DNA of 64,000 bases from Bog-473 sp963840435 (GTDB lineage: Bacteria > Actinomycetota > Acidimicrobiia > Acidimicrobiales > RAAP-2). The stretch is taken from positions 1 through 64,000 of the forward strand of contig CAWIYY010000012.1 of assembly GCA_963840435.1 (NCBI GenBank), given 5' to 3'. The position numbers were made by a program, and so were the translations under genes. How positions within the stretch are numbered: the first letter of the stretch is position 1; every line of letters starts with the position of its first letter. The notes beneath the pieces are model-generated. The model saw only the letters and a list, made by a program, of their open reading frames with translations, was not told the DNA's origin and did no database searches. Positions 26,398 to 34,719 of the stretch are shown here, in pieces.

Positions 26398-27210
26398 TCA
26401 ATAGTGCATGGAGGCGCCACCGTTGGGGCTGATCATCTGGCCGGTGACGTAGCTGCTGGCGTCCGAAGCGAGATACAGCACGCAATAGGCGATGTCGGCC
26501 GTGAGCCCGACCCGGCGCAGCGGCACGGCGCGGGCCATCGGGGAGAGCACCGCCTCCTTCATCGCCTCGTCGACCGTCCCGTCCTCCTTCGTGTAGTAGC
26601 GCGCCGTCATGTTGGTCGGCACGAAACCCGGCGCCACCGAGTTCACCCGCACCCCGCGCCTGCCCACCTCGACCGCCATCGACTGGGTCAGCTGGGCCAC
26701 CCCGGCCTTGCAGATCGCGTAAGGCCCGATGCCGGGGGAGGGGGCCAGCACGGCCGTCGAGGACATGTTGACGATGGAACCGCCGCCCTGGGCCACCATC
26801 ACCTTCCCGGCGGCCTGACATCCGTAGAGGACGCCCTTGAGGTTCACCCCGAGGATGCGGTCGAACTCGTCGGGATCGACGTCGATGATGGAACTGTCGA
26901 TCATGACGCCGGCGATGTTGCACATCACGTGCAGCCCGCCGTGGCGTGCGGTGACGTGCCCGACCAGGGTCTCGACGTCGTCCTTGCGCGACACGTCGAT
27001 CTGCGCGCTCTCCGCCTTGCCGTGCTCGCCCAGGATCGCCCGCGCCGTCTCCGCCGCGCGATCGGCGTCGATGTCGGCGCACACGACCACCGCCCCGGCT
27101 CCGGCCAGCACCTCGGCACTGGCGCGGCCGATGCCGCTGCCGGCCCCGGTGACCAGGGCTACCCGGCCGGTCAGATCGAACGCGTGCTGCACACTCCCCG
27201 CGGTTTCCAT
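26398..27210 (-). CDS. Short-chain dehydrogenase/reductase
   Basis: A 270-residue classical SDR. The cofactor motif TGAGSGIG is at about 21-28, CADIDADR suggests NAD preference, and the NNAG equivalent is CNIAG. The catalytic serine and tyrosine-lysine are in VNMSSTA and YAICK, and the C terminus is VTGQMISPNGG. It likely oxidises or reduces a hydroxyl group on a pathway intermediate. It sits alone between the propeller lipoprotein and ogt. The 287 bases upstream (27211-27497) contain nothing I can support. Confidence 0.88.
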   Translation of the reverse strand: METAGSVQHAFDLTGRVALVTGAGSGIGRASAEVLAGAGAVVVCADIDADRAAETARAILGEHGKAESAQIDVSRKDDVETLVGHVTARHGGLHVMCNIAGVMIDSSIIDVDPDEFDRILGVNLKGVLYGCQAAGKVMVAQGGGSIVNMSSTAVLAPSPGIGPYAICKAGVAQLTQSMAVEVGRRGVRVNSVAPGFVPTNMTARYYTKEDGTVDEAMKEAVLSPMARAVPLRRVGLTADIAYCVLYLASDASSYVTGQMISPNGGASMHY

Positions 27211-27497
27211 GGGGCGGCACCATACCGGAGCCGCTCGCGGTGGCCCCGGGCGAGTACGCCGGATGGCGCCGGCTCAGGACGGCACGACGCGCCGCTCGTC
27301 TTGGTTTCGGCGGAGGAATTCCAACAGCGCGTCCATCCGGAGTGGCATGGCGACGTTGGCGCGCCGTCCGTTCCCGCAACGCCGTAGGCGGTGACCGCCG
27401 GCGCACCGCACAACATCGGGTCACCGAGCCCGAGCGGACGGCATCCGCAGTGTTGGCCTTCCTGGCCGGCGACGCGTGACAGCGGGCGCCGACCGAG

Positions 27498-27983
27498 TCA
27501 GGCGGTGACGCCTTCGATGGCCAGGAGTGTCCGCTTCAAGGGCAGACCGCCGCCGTAGCCGCCGATGCCGTTGCTGGCCAGGACCCGGTGGCAGGGCACG
27601 ATGATCGGAATCGGGTTGCGCCCGTTGGCCTGGCCCACGGCACGCGGGCCGTTGGGGCGCCCGACCCGGCGGGCCAGCTCGCCGTAGCTGATGGTCTCCC
27701 CGTAGGGAATGCGGGACAGCTCGGCCCAGACCTGGCGCTGGAAATCGGTGCCGTCGAGCTCCATCGGCACGTCGAAGTCGGTGCGTTCGCCGGCGAAGTA
27801 CTCCTCGAGCTGGGTCGCGGTCTCTTGCAACACCGGCGGGACGTCATCGACGTCGCGCCGACCGCGCCGGGACTCGCGGGGCAACCAGACCCCGATGAGG
27901 AGATCGCCGTCGCACTCGAGGACCAGGCGGCCAATGGGGGAGTCGAAGGGAATGGTGGCGGTGGTCGTGGTGGTGGTGGTCAT
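27498..27983 (-). CDS. ogt: Methylated-DNA--protein-cysteine methyltransferase
   Basis: 161 residues with the suicide-cysteine motif PCHRV (C131), the DNA-binding region QVWAELSRIPYGETISYGELA and RAVGQANGRNP. The enzyme removes methyl groups from O6-methylguanine in DNA by transfer to its own cysteine. The N terminus is an unusual threonine run, encoded by a GGT/GTC-rich stretch at 27955-27980. Its ATG overlaps the stop of the Ada-AlkA gene (ATGA), making a two-gene alkylation-repair operon. Confidence 0.93.
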   Translation of the reverse strand: MTTTTTTTATIPFDSPIGRLVLECDGDLLIGVWLPRESRRGRRDVDDVPPVLQETATQLEEYFAGERTDFDVPMELDGTDFQRQVWAELSRIPYGETISYGELARRVGRPNGPRAVGQANGRNPIPIIVPCHRVLASNGIGGYGGGLPLKRTLLAIEGVTA

Positions 27984-29524
27984 GCGGCTCGTCCTTTCAG
28001 ACGTCGGGTGGGGAGGCGAGGGGTGGCGGCGGCGGGGAGCGCCCAGAGGTGGGCCATGGCGTAGCTCCGCCACGGCCGCCAGGCTTCCGCGTGGGCGACA
28101 AGTCGGCCCGGGTCCTCGGGCAGGCCGCGGGCGGCGGCGCCCCGACGGATGCCGAGGTCCGTCGGCATGAACGCGTCGGGGTCGCGCAGGGCTCGCATGG
28201 CCACGTACTCGGCGGTCCAGGGACCGACGCCGGGCAGCGCGACGAGCGAGCGGCGCAATTCGGCGGGGTCGGCACCAGCGTCGAGTACGACCTCGCCGTT
28301 CTCCACCGCGCGGGCCAGCGCGCCGAGGGCGCGCCGCCGGCCGGCGGGCATGGCGAAGGCGCCGGGCACCTTCTCGGCCAGCCGGGCCAGCGCCACCGGG
28401 GTCGGGAACAGGTGGGTGACCCCACCCTCTGCGTCCGGCAGCGGCTCGCCCGCGGCCAGGACCAATCGGCCGGCCACGGTGCGCGCTCCGGCCACCGAGA
28501 CCTGCTGGCCGATGACGGCGCGCACCGCCAGCTCGAAGGGGTCGACGGCGCCGGGCACTCGCCGCCCCGGGTTGGCCGCGACCAGAGGGCCGACCGCCGG
28601 GTCGGCCTGCAGCGCCTCCCACACGGCGACGGGGTCGGCGTCGAGGTCGAGCAGTTGCCGGCAGCGAGAGACCGCAGTGGTCAGGTCGCGCAGGTCGGAC
28701 AGCACCAACGCACCCTCGACATAGGCCGGGCCGGCCTCGTCGGTGGTCTCGGGGGCCGACAGCGAGACGACGGCGTGACCGTGGGGGAGCCGGAGGCTGC
28801 GCCGGTACGTCCCCTCGGCGCAGGTCTCGACGGCAGGCAGGGTGCGGGCGGAGAGGAAGTCGAGCACCGAGGCCGGGTCGAAGGGACGCCGGCACGGGAG
28901 GCGCAGCGCGATGGTCTGGCCCGACGACCCGTCACGGAGCGCCCGCCGCCCGATCGTCGTCCTGGCGGCGCGGGTCCGCAGGCCGCTCGGCGTGTCGGCG
29001 AAGATCTGACGCACGGTGTCGTTGCACTGGCGCACACTGGCGAACCCGGCCGCGAACGCGATCTGCGTCACGGGGAGGGCGGTCGTCTCCAGCAAGATGC
29101 GGGCGGTCTGGCTGCGCTGGGCGCGGGCCAAGGCCAACGGCCCGGTACCCACCTCGGCGGTGACCAGGCGGTTGAGTTGGCGGGTGCTGTAGCCGAGGCG
29201 CCGGGCCAGACCCTCGACGCCCTCGCGGTCGACGATGCCGTCGCGGATGAGGCGCATGGCGCGCGCCACCACGTCGGCCCGCACGTTCCACTCGGGTGAG
29301 CCGGGCGTGGCGTCGGGCCGGCAGCGCAGGCAGGCCCGGAAGCCAGCCTGCTGGGCGGCGGCCGCCGTGGGGTAGAAGCGCATGTTCTGCCGCTTGGGGG
29401 TGCGGGCCGGGCAGCTGGGCCGGCAGTAGATCCCGGTGGAGGTGACGGCGCAGAAGAACCAGCCGTCGAAGCGGGCGTCCTTGCTCTGCGCGGCCTGGTA
29501 GCAGCGGTCCGGGTCCTCGATCAC
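27980..29524 (-). CDS. alkA: Ada/AlkA fusion: methylphosphotriester sensor and 3-methyladenine DNA glycosylase
   Basis: 514 residues from a GTG at 29524. The N-terminal Ada zinc domain has ligand cysteines C34, C38, C65 and C68, with the same spacing as E. coli Ada, so C34 is the expected methyl acceptor. An AraC-type helix-turn-helix spans about 80-180. The AlkA N-terminal and HhH-GPD domains follow, with LPGVGPWTAEYVAMRAL and catalytic D456 in MPTDLGI. The product probably senses methylphosphotriesters, activates the operon and excises alkylated bases. This fusion is known in Actinobacteria. It is coupled to ogt downstream. Confidence 0.92.
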   Translation of the reverse strand: MIEDPDRCYQAAQSKDARFDGWFFCAVTSTGIYCRPSCPARTPKRQNMRFYPTAAAAQQAGFRACLRCRPDATPGSPEWNVRADVVARAMRLIRDGIVDREGVEGLARRLGYSTRQLNRLVTAEVGTGPLALARAQRSQTARILLETTALPVTQIAFAAGFASVRQCNDTVRQIFADTPSGLRTRAARTTIGRRALRDGSSGQTIALRLPCRRPFDPASVLDFLSARTLPAVETCAEGTYRRSLRLPHGHAVVSLSAPETTDEAGPAYVEGALVLSDLRDLTTAVSRCRQLLDLDADPVAVWEALQADPAVGPLVAANPGRRVPGAVDPFELAVRAVIGQQVSVAGARTVAGRLVLAAGEPLPDAEGGVTHLFPTPVALARLAEKVPGAFAMPAGRRRALGALARAVENGEVVLDAGADPAELRRSLVALPGVGPWTAEYVAMRALRDPDAFMPTDLGIRRGAAARGLPEDPGRLVAHAEAWRPWRSYAMAHLWALPAAATPRLPTRRLKGRAA

Positions 29525-29588
29525 GCCCCCAGGTTGGCACGGGGCTGTGCCGTTTACTGGCGGAAATCGGACATCACGGTTTGCGGGG

Positions 29589-29621
29589 CAGCTGGGTCGG
29601 TCAGCTGGGTCGGTCAGCTGG
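29589..29621. repeat. 13-bp tandem repeat at a stop codon
   Basis: CAGCTGGGTCGGT occurs twice in tandem (29589-29601, 29602-29614) and a third partial copy follows (29615-29621). The repeat spans the stop codon (29614-29616) of the acyl-CoA dehydrogenase gene, so replication slippage here could change that protein's C terminus. Confidence 0.6.
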
Positions 29622-30717
29622 CCAATGCGGCGGCGAGCACGAGGCGCCGGTGCGTGGCGGCGTCGCCCCAGGCCCGGGACAGGGCCCAGGTCTGCTTCAA
29701 GAAGAAGTGCAGGTCGCACTCCCAGGTGTAGCCGATGGCGCCGTGCACCTGGAGGGCGACGCGGGCGGCCAGCTCGGCGGCGTCCGAGGCCATCGCCTTG
29801 GCCATCGACGCGTCGTGCGAAAGGGTCGGCTGGGCGGTGGCCAGCGACCAGGCCGCCCGGTAGGTGGCGGGCCGGGCGAACTCGAGGGCGACCCGGGCGT
29901 CGGCCAGGTGGTGCTTGACCGCCTGGAAGCTCCCGATGGGCTTGCCGAACTGGTGGCGTTCCTTGGCGTAGGCGGCGGCCATGGCCACCATCCGGTCGGC
30001 CAGCCCGACCAGCAGCGCGGCGGTGCCGGCCGCGGCGCGATCGGCCAGGAGTGCCACCGCCGCCTCGGCCGCCACGCCGTAGGCCAGCAGCGTGTCCGCC
30101 GCGAGGGGCCAGTGCACGGTCGACAGGTCCCGGGCCGCACTGAGCGCCGGCGTCGCCTCCGCCCTGCATGTGGCGGCGGGGACGGCGTGGAGCTGCCAAC
30201 CCGAGTCGTCGTCCCGGCAGGCCAGCACGAGCAGGTCGGCGTCGCGGGCGCCCACGACGCGTGGCGTGCGCAGCATGCCGTCGGCGGACACCACGCTCGG
30301 CGAGCGGACGCCGTTCGCGGTCACGTCGATGCCCCCCACTGCGAAGATGGCGTCGTCCTGGACCAGGGCGGCCAGCGCGGCGATGGCGGACGGCTCGGGG
30401 ACCAGGGCGGCCAGGGTGGGCGCGGCCAGGGCGGCCGTCTCCAGCAGAGGTTCGGGCAGGCAGGCCCGCCCCGCCTCCTCGAGCACCCCGACCAGGTCGA
30501 CGTCGCCCAGGCCCAATCCGCCGACGGCCTCGGGGACCACCAGCGCCGGGGCACCCAGCTCGGCCAGGACGGCCCATCGATTGGCAGCCTGCTCGGCCCG
30601 GCCGAGCGTGTCGGACAGCTCGAAGGCGCGCAGCGCGTCGACGTTGCACTCGGCGTCGAGCACGGTGCGCACGCCCTGGCGGAGCTCGTCCTGCTCTTCG
30701 GAAAAGCCGAAGTCCAT
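29614..30717 (-). CDS. Acyl-CoA dehydrogenase, small-subunit type (FadE)
   Basis: A 367-residue acyl-CoA dehydrogenase-fold protein (MDFGFSEEQDELRQGVRTVL), with AAAYAKERHQFGKPIGSFQA and LQVHGAIGYTWECDLHFFLK near the C terminus. Its middle domain is degenerate compared with full dehydrogenases, as in the non-catalytic partners of steroid FadE heterotetramers. It starts 11 bases after the large-subunit gene (30729-31877). This is the second such pair in the window. The substrate is unknown; a bicyclic or side-chain CoA ester is plausible from context. Confidence 0.86.
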   Translation of the reverse strand: MDFGFSEEQDELRQGVRTVLDAECNVDALRAFELSDTLGRAEQAANRWAVLAELGAPALVVPEAVGGLGLGDVDLVGVLEEAGRACLPEPLLETAALAAPTLAALVPEPSAIAALAALVQDDAIFAVGGIDVTANGVRSPSVVSADGMLRTPRVVGARDADLLVLACRDDDSGWQLHAVPAATCRAEATPALSAARDLSTVHWPLAADTLLAYGVAAEAAVALLADRAAAGTAALLVGLADRMVAMAAAYAKERHQFGKPIGSFQAVKHHLADARVALEFARPATYRAAWSLATAQPTLSHDASMAKAMASDAAELAARVALQVHGAIGYTWECDLHFFLKQTWALSRAWGDAATHRRLVLAAALAS

Positions 30718-30728
30718 CGCGGGACCGT

Positions 30729-31877
30729 TCAGCGGGGCAGGCCGAGCAGCCGCTCGCCCACCACGTTGCGCTGGATCTCGTTGGTCCCGGCGTAGATCGG
30801 GCCGGCGAGCGAGAAGAGATAGCCGTCGAGCCACTCGCCGGGGGCGCCGGCGCGCAGCAGCTCGGCCTCGGGGCCGAGCAGATCGAGCGCGGCGGCGTGG
30901 ATGGCCACGTCGGTCTCGGACCAGAAGATCTTGTTGGCACTGGCCTCGGGTCCGACGGCATGCCCGCGGGCCACCTTGCTCGCCGTCCAGTAGGTGTGCA
31001 GCTTGTAGGCCTCGGCCTGCATGTGGGCTTGGGCCACGGCGTCGGCAGAAGCGGGCGGACCGCCGCGCGCTGCGTAGAGCTCGAGGAGGCGGTCGGCTGC
31101 CTCGGTGTAGCGGGCCGGGCTGCGCAAGGACAGTCCGCGCTCGGAGCCGGCGGTGGCCATGGCGACCGACCAGCCGGCGCCGACCTCCCCCAGCACCTGG
31201 GACTCGGGGACCTCGACGTTGTCGAAGAAGATCTCGGCGAAGCCGGTCTCGCCGTCGATCTGGGGGATGGGGCGCACGGTGACGCCGGGCGAGTCCATGG
31301 CGATCAGGAAGTAGGTGAGCCCGCGGTGGCGCTCGGCCTCGGGGTCGGTCCGGAAGATGCCGAAGCACCAGTCGGCGAACGCGCCGCGGCTGGCCCATGT
31401 CTTCTGCCCGTTGAGGATCCAGGTGCCGTCGTGCGCGGTGTCGCGTGCCGCCCGGGCGCGGATGCCGGCGAGGTCGCTGCCGGCGTCGGGCTCGGACCAG
31501 CCCTGGCACCAGATCTCGTCGCCGGCCGCCATGGGCGGCAGAAAGCGGGCCTTCTGGGCCTCGGTCCCGTACTCGAGCATGGTCGGGGCGAGCAGGAAGA
31601 TGCCGTTCTGGCTCACCCGCTTGGGGGCGCGGGCCCGGTAGTACTCCTCCTCGAAGACGAGCCACTCGAAGAGCCCGAGGTCGCGGCCGCCGTACTCGAC
31701 GGGCCAGCTGACGACGGACCAGCGGTCCTCGAACATCGTGCGCTCCCAGGCCCGGTGGGCCTCGAAGCCTTCGGGCGTATCGAGCGAGGGGAGGGGGTCG
31801 GCGGGGACGTGCGTCTCCAGCCACGCTCGGGCAACGGCGCGGAAGGCCTCGTCCTCGGGCGAGAAGGTCAGGTCCAC
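30729..31877 (-). CDS. Acyl-CoA dehydrogenase, large-subunit type (FadE30-like)
   Basis: 382 residues if translation starts at the GTG at 31877 (VDLTFSPEDEAFRAVARAWL), which matches the usual FadE N terminus; a TTG at 31916 would add 13. The FAD signature is DEIWCQGWSEPDAGSDLAGIRARAA and the C terminus PIYAGTNEIQRNVVGERLLGLP. The family oxidises steroid-ring CoA esters in mycobacteria, where FadE30 acts on a HIP-CoA derivative. That substrate assignment here is inference from the nearby ipd genes. Neither start has a clear ribosome site. Confidence 0.86.
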   Translation of the reverse strand: MDLTFSPEDEAFRAVARAWLETHVPADPLPSLDTPEGFEAHRAWERTMFEDRWSVVSWPVEYGGRDLGLFEWLVFEEEYYRARAPKRVSQNGIFLLAPTMLEYGTEAQKARFLPPMAAGDEIWCQGWSEPDAGSDLAGIRARAARDTAHDGTWILNGQKTWASRGAFADWCFGIFRTDPEAERHRGLTYFLIAMDSPGVTVRPIPQIDGETGFAEIFFDNVEVPESQVLGEVGAGWSVAMATAGSERGLSLRSPARYTEAADRLLELYAARGGPPASADAVAQAHMQAEAYKLHTYWTASKVARGHAVGPEASANKIFWSETDVAIHAAALDLLGPEAELLRAGAPGEWLDGYLFSLAGPIYAGTNEIQRNVVGERLLGLPR

Positions 31878-31941
31878 GGCGGGGGCAATCTGGCACAGCT
31901 CCCGCCGGCTTGCCAAGGTCCGCTGCCCGGAGCCTCGGCTC

Positions 31942-32962
31942 TCAGCCGGCGGACGAGCTGTCGGCCAGGCCCGCCACCGAGTGGAAGACCAGCGTCTTGA
32001 GGAAGTACTGCACGATCAGCCTGGTGACCTGGGCCTCGGTCGGCTGGGCGCCGGGATCGTCGAAGGCGTGGCCACCGTCGTGCACTATGACGAGCTGGTG
32101 GGGCACGCCGTTGGCCGCCAGGTCCCAGGCCAGCTCCTCGGCTTGTTGGGGGTGGACCACGGTGTCGTTGCTCGACTGCACAATGAGGAACGGCGGATCG
32201 CCCGCTTTGACGTAGGTGACGGGACTGGCCGCCCGCAGCGCAGCATCGAGGTCCGCTGGGGCTACCGAACCCAGCAGGCGACGGAACTCGGCGGCCACCG
32301 AGCGCGGCATCACCTTGGCTCCCCATGGTGAGGAGGTCGCTCGGCCCGGCCAGGTCGACGACCGCCTCCACCCGGCTCGAGGTGCCGCGGTAAGGCCCGA
32401 CGTCCCACCCGGCCGAGGGGCCGGCCGAGGCCAGCAGCGACACCAGGTGGCCGCCGGCGCTCTCGCCCCAGGCGCCGATCTCGGACGGGTAGATGTGGAG
32501 GCGCTGGGCATTGGCTCGCAGGTAGCGGACGGCGCACTTCACGTCCTCGATCTGGTCGGGCCACTGAGAGCCCGGTCCGAGGCGGTAGTCCAGGCTGACC
32601 ACCACGAAGCCCCGGGCGGCCAGGGAGGGGCCGATGGTGCTGATCAGAAAGCCGCCGGACTCGAAGTTGCCCGACACCCACCCGCCACCGTGGACGTAGA
32701 CGACGGCCGGGGTCGGACCGTGGAGCACCGGAGGCTCGGTGATCTGGGCCCGCTGATGGTTGCAGTAGGTGACCGTCGCCTGCTGGCCGGCGCCGAGCGT
32801 GGGTGCCGGCGGATCACCGGCCTCGACGGCGGCTCGCACCCGGGACAGCGCGCTGGCACCGGCGGTGGGGTTGCCGGCCGGACCCGAACTGCAGGCGGCC
32901 AGGAGCAGGCAGGGCGCGAGGGCCAGGGCGCAGAGGACCACCCCTGATCTCGATCTCCGCAT
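31942..32962 (-). pseudogene. Lipoprotein alpha/beta-hydrolase (carboxylesterase), apparent frameshift
   Basis: A signal peptide with lipobox LLAAC opens the protein at 32962, after GAGGGGG. The hormone-sensitive-lipase-like motifs follow: YVHGGGWVSGN (oxyanion hole), GAWGESAGGH (nucleophile serine) and later DPPFLIVQSSNDTVV and HDGGHAFDDP (acid and histidine). The reading frame changes by one base near 32318-32325, beside a run of G on the coding strand. Removing one base joins the halves into about 340 residues with all catalytic residues. The intact motifs on both sides argue for a sequencing error or a very recent lesion. It probably hydrolyses a small ester outside the membrane. Confidence 0.8.
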
Positions 32963-33055
32963 AGCCCCCTCAGTTTTGCCCCAGTGGGTTGGTCCATAGG
33001 GTTGTTGCAGGGAGGGCCAGATCGCCTGCGTCCCCGCCCCGTGTGGCACCGGATC

Positions 33056-33068
33056 TGATTCGGCGTCA
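33056..33068 (+). promoter_or_regulatory. Imperfect TGACG-N3-CGTCA site (site C)
   Basis: TGATTCGGCGTCA keeps the CGTCA half and its flanking AGAA, with a degenerate left arm. It lies 15 bases before the thiolase start and matches the sites at 15288, 24411 and 40200. Confidence 0.4.
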
Positions 33069-33082
33069 GAATTGACCCTCTT

Positions 33083-34261
33083 ATGCCCACTGCCGTGATC
33101 ATCGATGCAGTCCGAACCCCGGTCGGCCGCCGCGGCGGCCGCCTTTCGGGTTGGCACGCCACCGACCTGGCGGCGCAGCCGCTCGCCGCCCTGCTGGCCC
33201 GCAACGACCTCGACCCCGCCCTCGTCGAAGACGTGGTCATGGGGTGCACCATGACGGTGGGCGAGCAGGCGATGAACATCGCCCGCAACGCGGCCCTGGC
33301 CGCCGGCTTCCCCGAGTCGGTGCCCGGGACGACGGTCGACCGCCAGTGCGGGTCGGCCCAGCAGGCGATCCACTTCGCGGCCCAGGCCGTGATGTCGGGA
33401 GCGATGGACGTAGCGATCGGCGCCGGCGTGGAGTCGATGAGCCGGGTGCCGATCGGTTCGACCACCGAGCCGGGTCCGGGAGAGGCCTACGGCCCGCTGT
33501 ACACGGCGCGCTTCGAGCTCATCCACCAGGGCGAGTGCGCCGAGGAGATCGCCCGGCGCTGGACGGTGAGCCGTGAGGAGATGGACGAGCTCGGCCTGCG
33601 CTCGCACCAGCGGGCGGCCAGGGCCACCGACGAGGGCCGCTTCGCCAACGAGATCGTGCCGCTCGAGGTCCGGGTCCATCCCGACGTGCCCGGCGCGGCC
33701 GAGGCCGGCGGCGTGCTCGAGACCGACGAAGGCATCCGGCGCGACACCTCGTTGGAGAAACTGGCCGGGCTCAAGCCGGCCTTCTCCGAGACGGGGACGG
33801 TGACCGCGGGCACGTCGTCGCAGATCTCGGACGGCGCGGCCGCCGTCCTGATCATGAGCGAGGAGCGGGCGACGTCACTGGGCCTCACGCCGCGGGCCCG
33901 GTTCCACACCTTCGCCGTGGCGGCCAACGACCCGCAGATCATGCTGACCGCGCCCATCCCGGCGACCGAGCTCGTGCTGGCCAAGTCCAAGTTGGCGCTC
34001 GACGAGATCGACCTGGTCGAGATCAACGAGGCCTTCGCCTCGGTCGTGCTGGCCTGGGAGCGCGAGTTCCACCCGGACATGGAGAAGGTGAACGTGAACG
34101 GCGGCGCCATCGCGATCGGCCATCCCACGGGTTGTTCGGGCGCCCGCCTCATGGCCACGCTGCTCAACGAGCTCGAGCGCACCGGCGGGCGCTACGGGCT
34201 CCAGACCATGTGCGAGGGCGGCGGGCAGGCCAACGCCACCATCATCGAGCGGCTGGGCTGA
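33083..34261 (+). CDS. fadA6: Thiolase, FadA6-like
   Basis: A 392-residue thiolase with the full catalytic set: nucleophile C89 in VDRQCGSAQQAI, NEAFA, H347 in IGHPTG, and C377 in MCEGGGQAN. It cleaves a beta-ketoacyl-CoA with CoA. The sequence most resembles mycobacterial FadA6, which acts at the end of steroid C/D-ring breakdown, and the ipdC-ipdB-ipdA-echA20 block lies just 2.4 kb away. The symbol is assigned on that resemblance and context. Its stop overlaps the DUF35 gene (TGATG), forming a three-gene operon with the SCP-x-like thiolase. Confidence 0.85.
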   Translation: MPTAVIIDAVRTPVGRRGGRLSGWHATDLAAQPLAALLARNDLDPALVEDVVMGCTMTVGEQAMNIARNAALAAGFPESVPGTTVDRQCGSAQQAIHFAAQAVMSGAMDVAIGAGVESMSRVPIGSTTEPGPGEAYGPLYTARFELIHQGECAEEIARRWTVSREEMDELGLRSHQRAARATDEGRFANEIVPLEVRVHPDVPGAAEAGGVLETDEGIRRDTSLEKLAGLKPAFSETGTVTAGTSSQISDGAAAVLIMSEERATSLGLTPRARFHTFAVAANDPQIMLTAPIPATELVLAKSKLALDEIDLVEINEAFASVVLAWEREFHPDMEKVNVNGGAIAIGHPTGCSGARLMATLLNELERTGGRYGLQTMCEGGGQANATIIERLG

Positions 34262-34719
34262 TGGCCGCGCCGATGCAGGTCCCGGCGATCGAGGGCTGGT
34301 TCACGACGGGAGGGGAAGGCGGCGCACCGGCGCTGCTCGGGTCGCGCTGTGCGGAGTGCGGGACGTTCGCCTTCCCGGCCGAGACGCAGTACTGCCGCAA
34401 CCCTGACTGCGCGTCGAGCGCGTTCGACACGGTCGAGCTGTCGCGGCGCGGACGGATCTGGTCCTACACCGACGCCCGTTACCAACCGCCGCCGCCCTAT
34501 GTGGCCGCCGACCCCTACGTGCCCTTCTGCCTGGCCGCCGTGGAGCTGGACGCCGAGAAGCTGGTGGTCATGGGCCAGGTCACCGCCGGCGTGTCGGTGG
34601 ACGACCTGTCAGTGGGGGACGAGGTCGAGTTGGTCGTCGAGACGCTCTACTCCGAGGACGGCACCGACTACCTGGTGTGGAAGTGGCGACCGCTCGGCGC
34701 GGGAGCCGGAGAGGGGTGA
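34261..34719 (+). CDS. DUF35 OB-fold/zinc-ribbon protein
   Basis: 152 residues. An N-terminal zinc ribbon with four cysteines (C30, C33, C45, C50; CAEC and CRNPDC) is followed by an OB-fold (GRIWSYTDARYQPPPPY, LVVMGQVTAGV, GDEVELVVETLY). DUF35 proteins bind SCP-x-type thiolases or aldolases and often help bind CoA substrates. It is coupled to the thiolase upstream (one-base overlap) and to its probable partner, the thiolase-like protein downstream (GTGA overlap). Confidence 0.88.
   Translation: MAAPMQVPAIEGWFTTGGEGGAPALLGSRCAECGTFAFPAETQYCRNPDCASSAFDTVELSRRGRIWSYTDARYQPPPPYVAADPYVPFCLAAVELDAEKLVVMGQVTAGVSVDDLSVGDEVELVVETLYSEDGTDYLVWKWRPLGAGAGEG

Noticed and set aside
24498..26432. 644-residue plus-strand open frame
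   Set aside because: It is antisense to the dienelactone hydrolase and out of frame with the lipoprotein gene; no domain is visible.
27240..27479. 79-residue plus-strand frame between the SDR and ogt
   Set aside because: Arg-rich composition, no ribosome site and no recognisable family.
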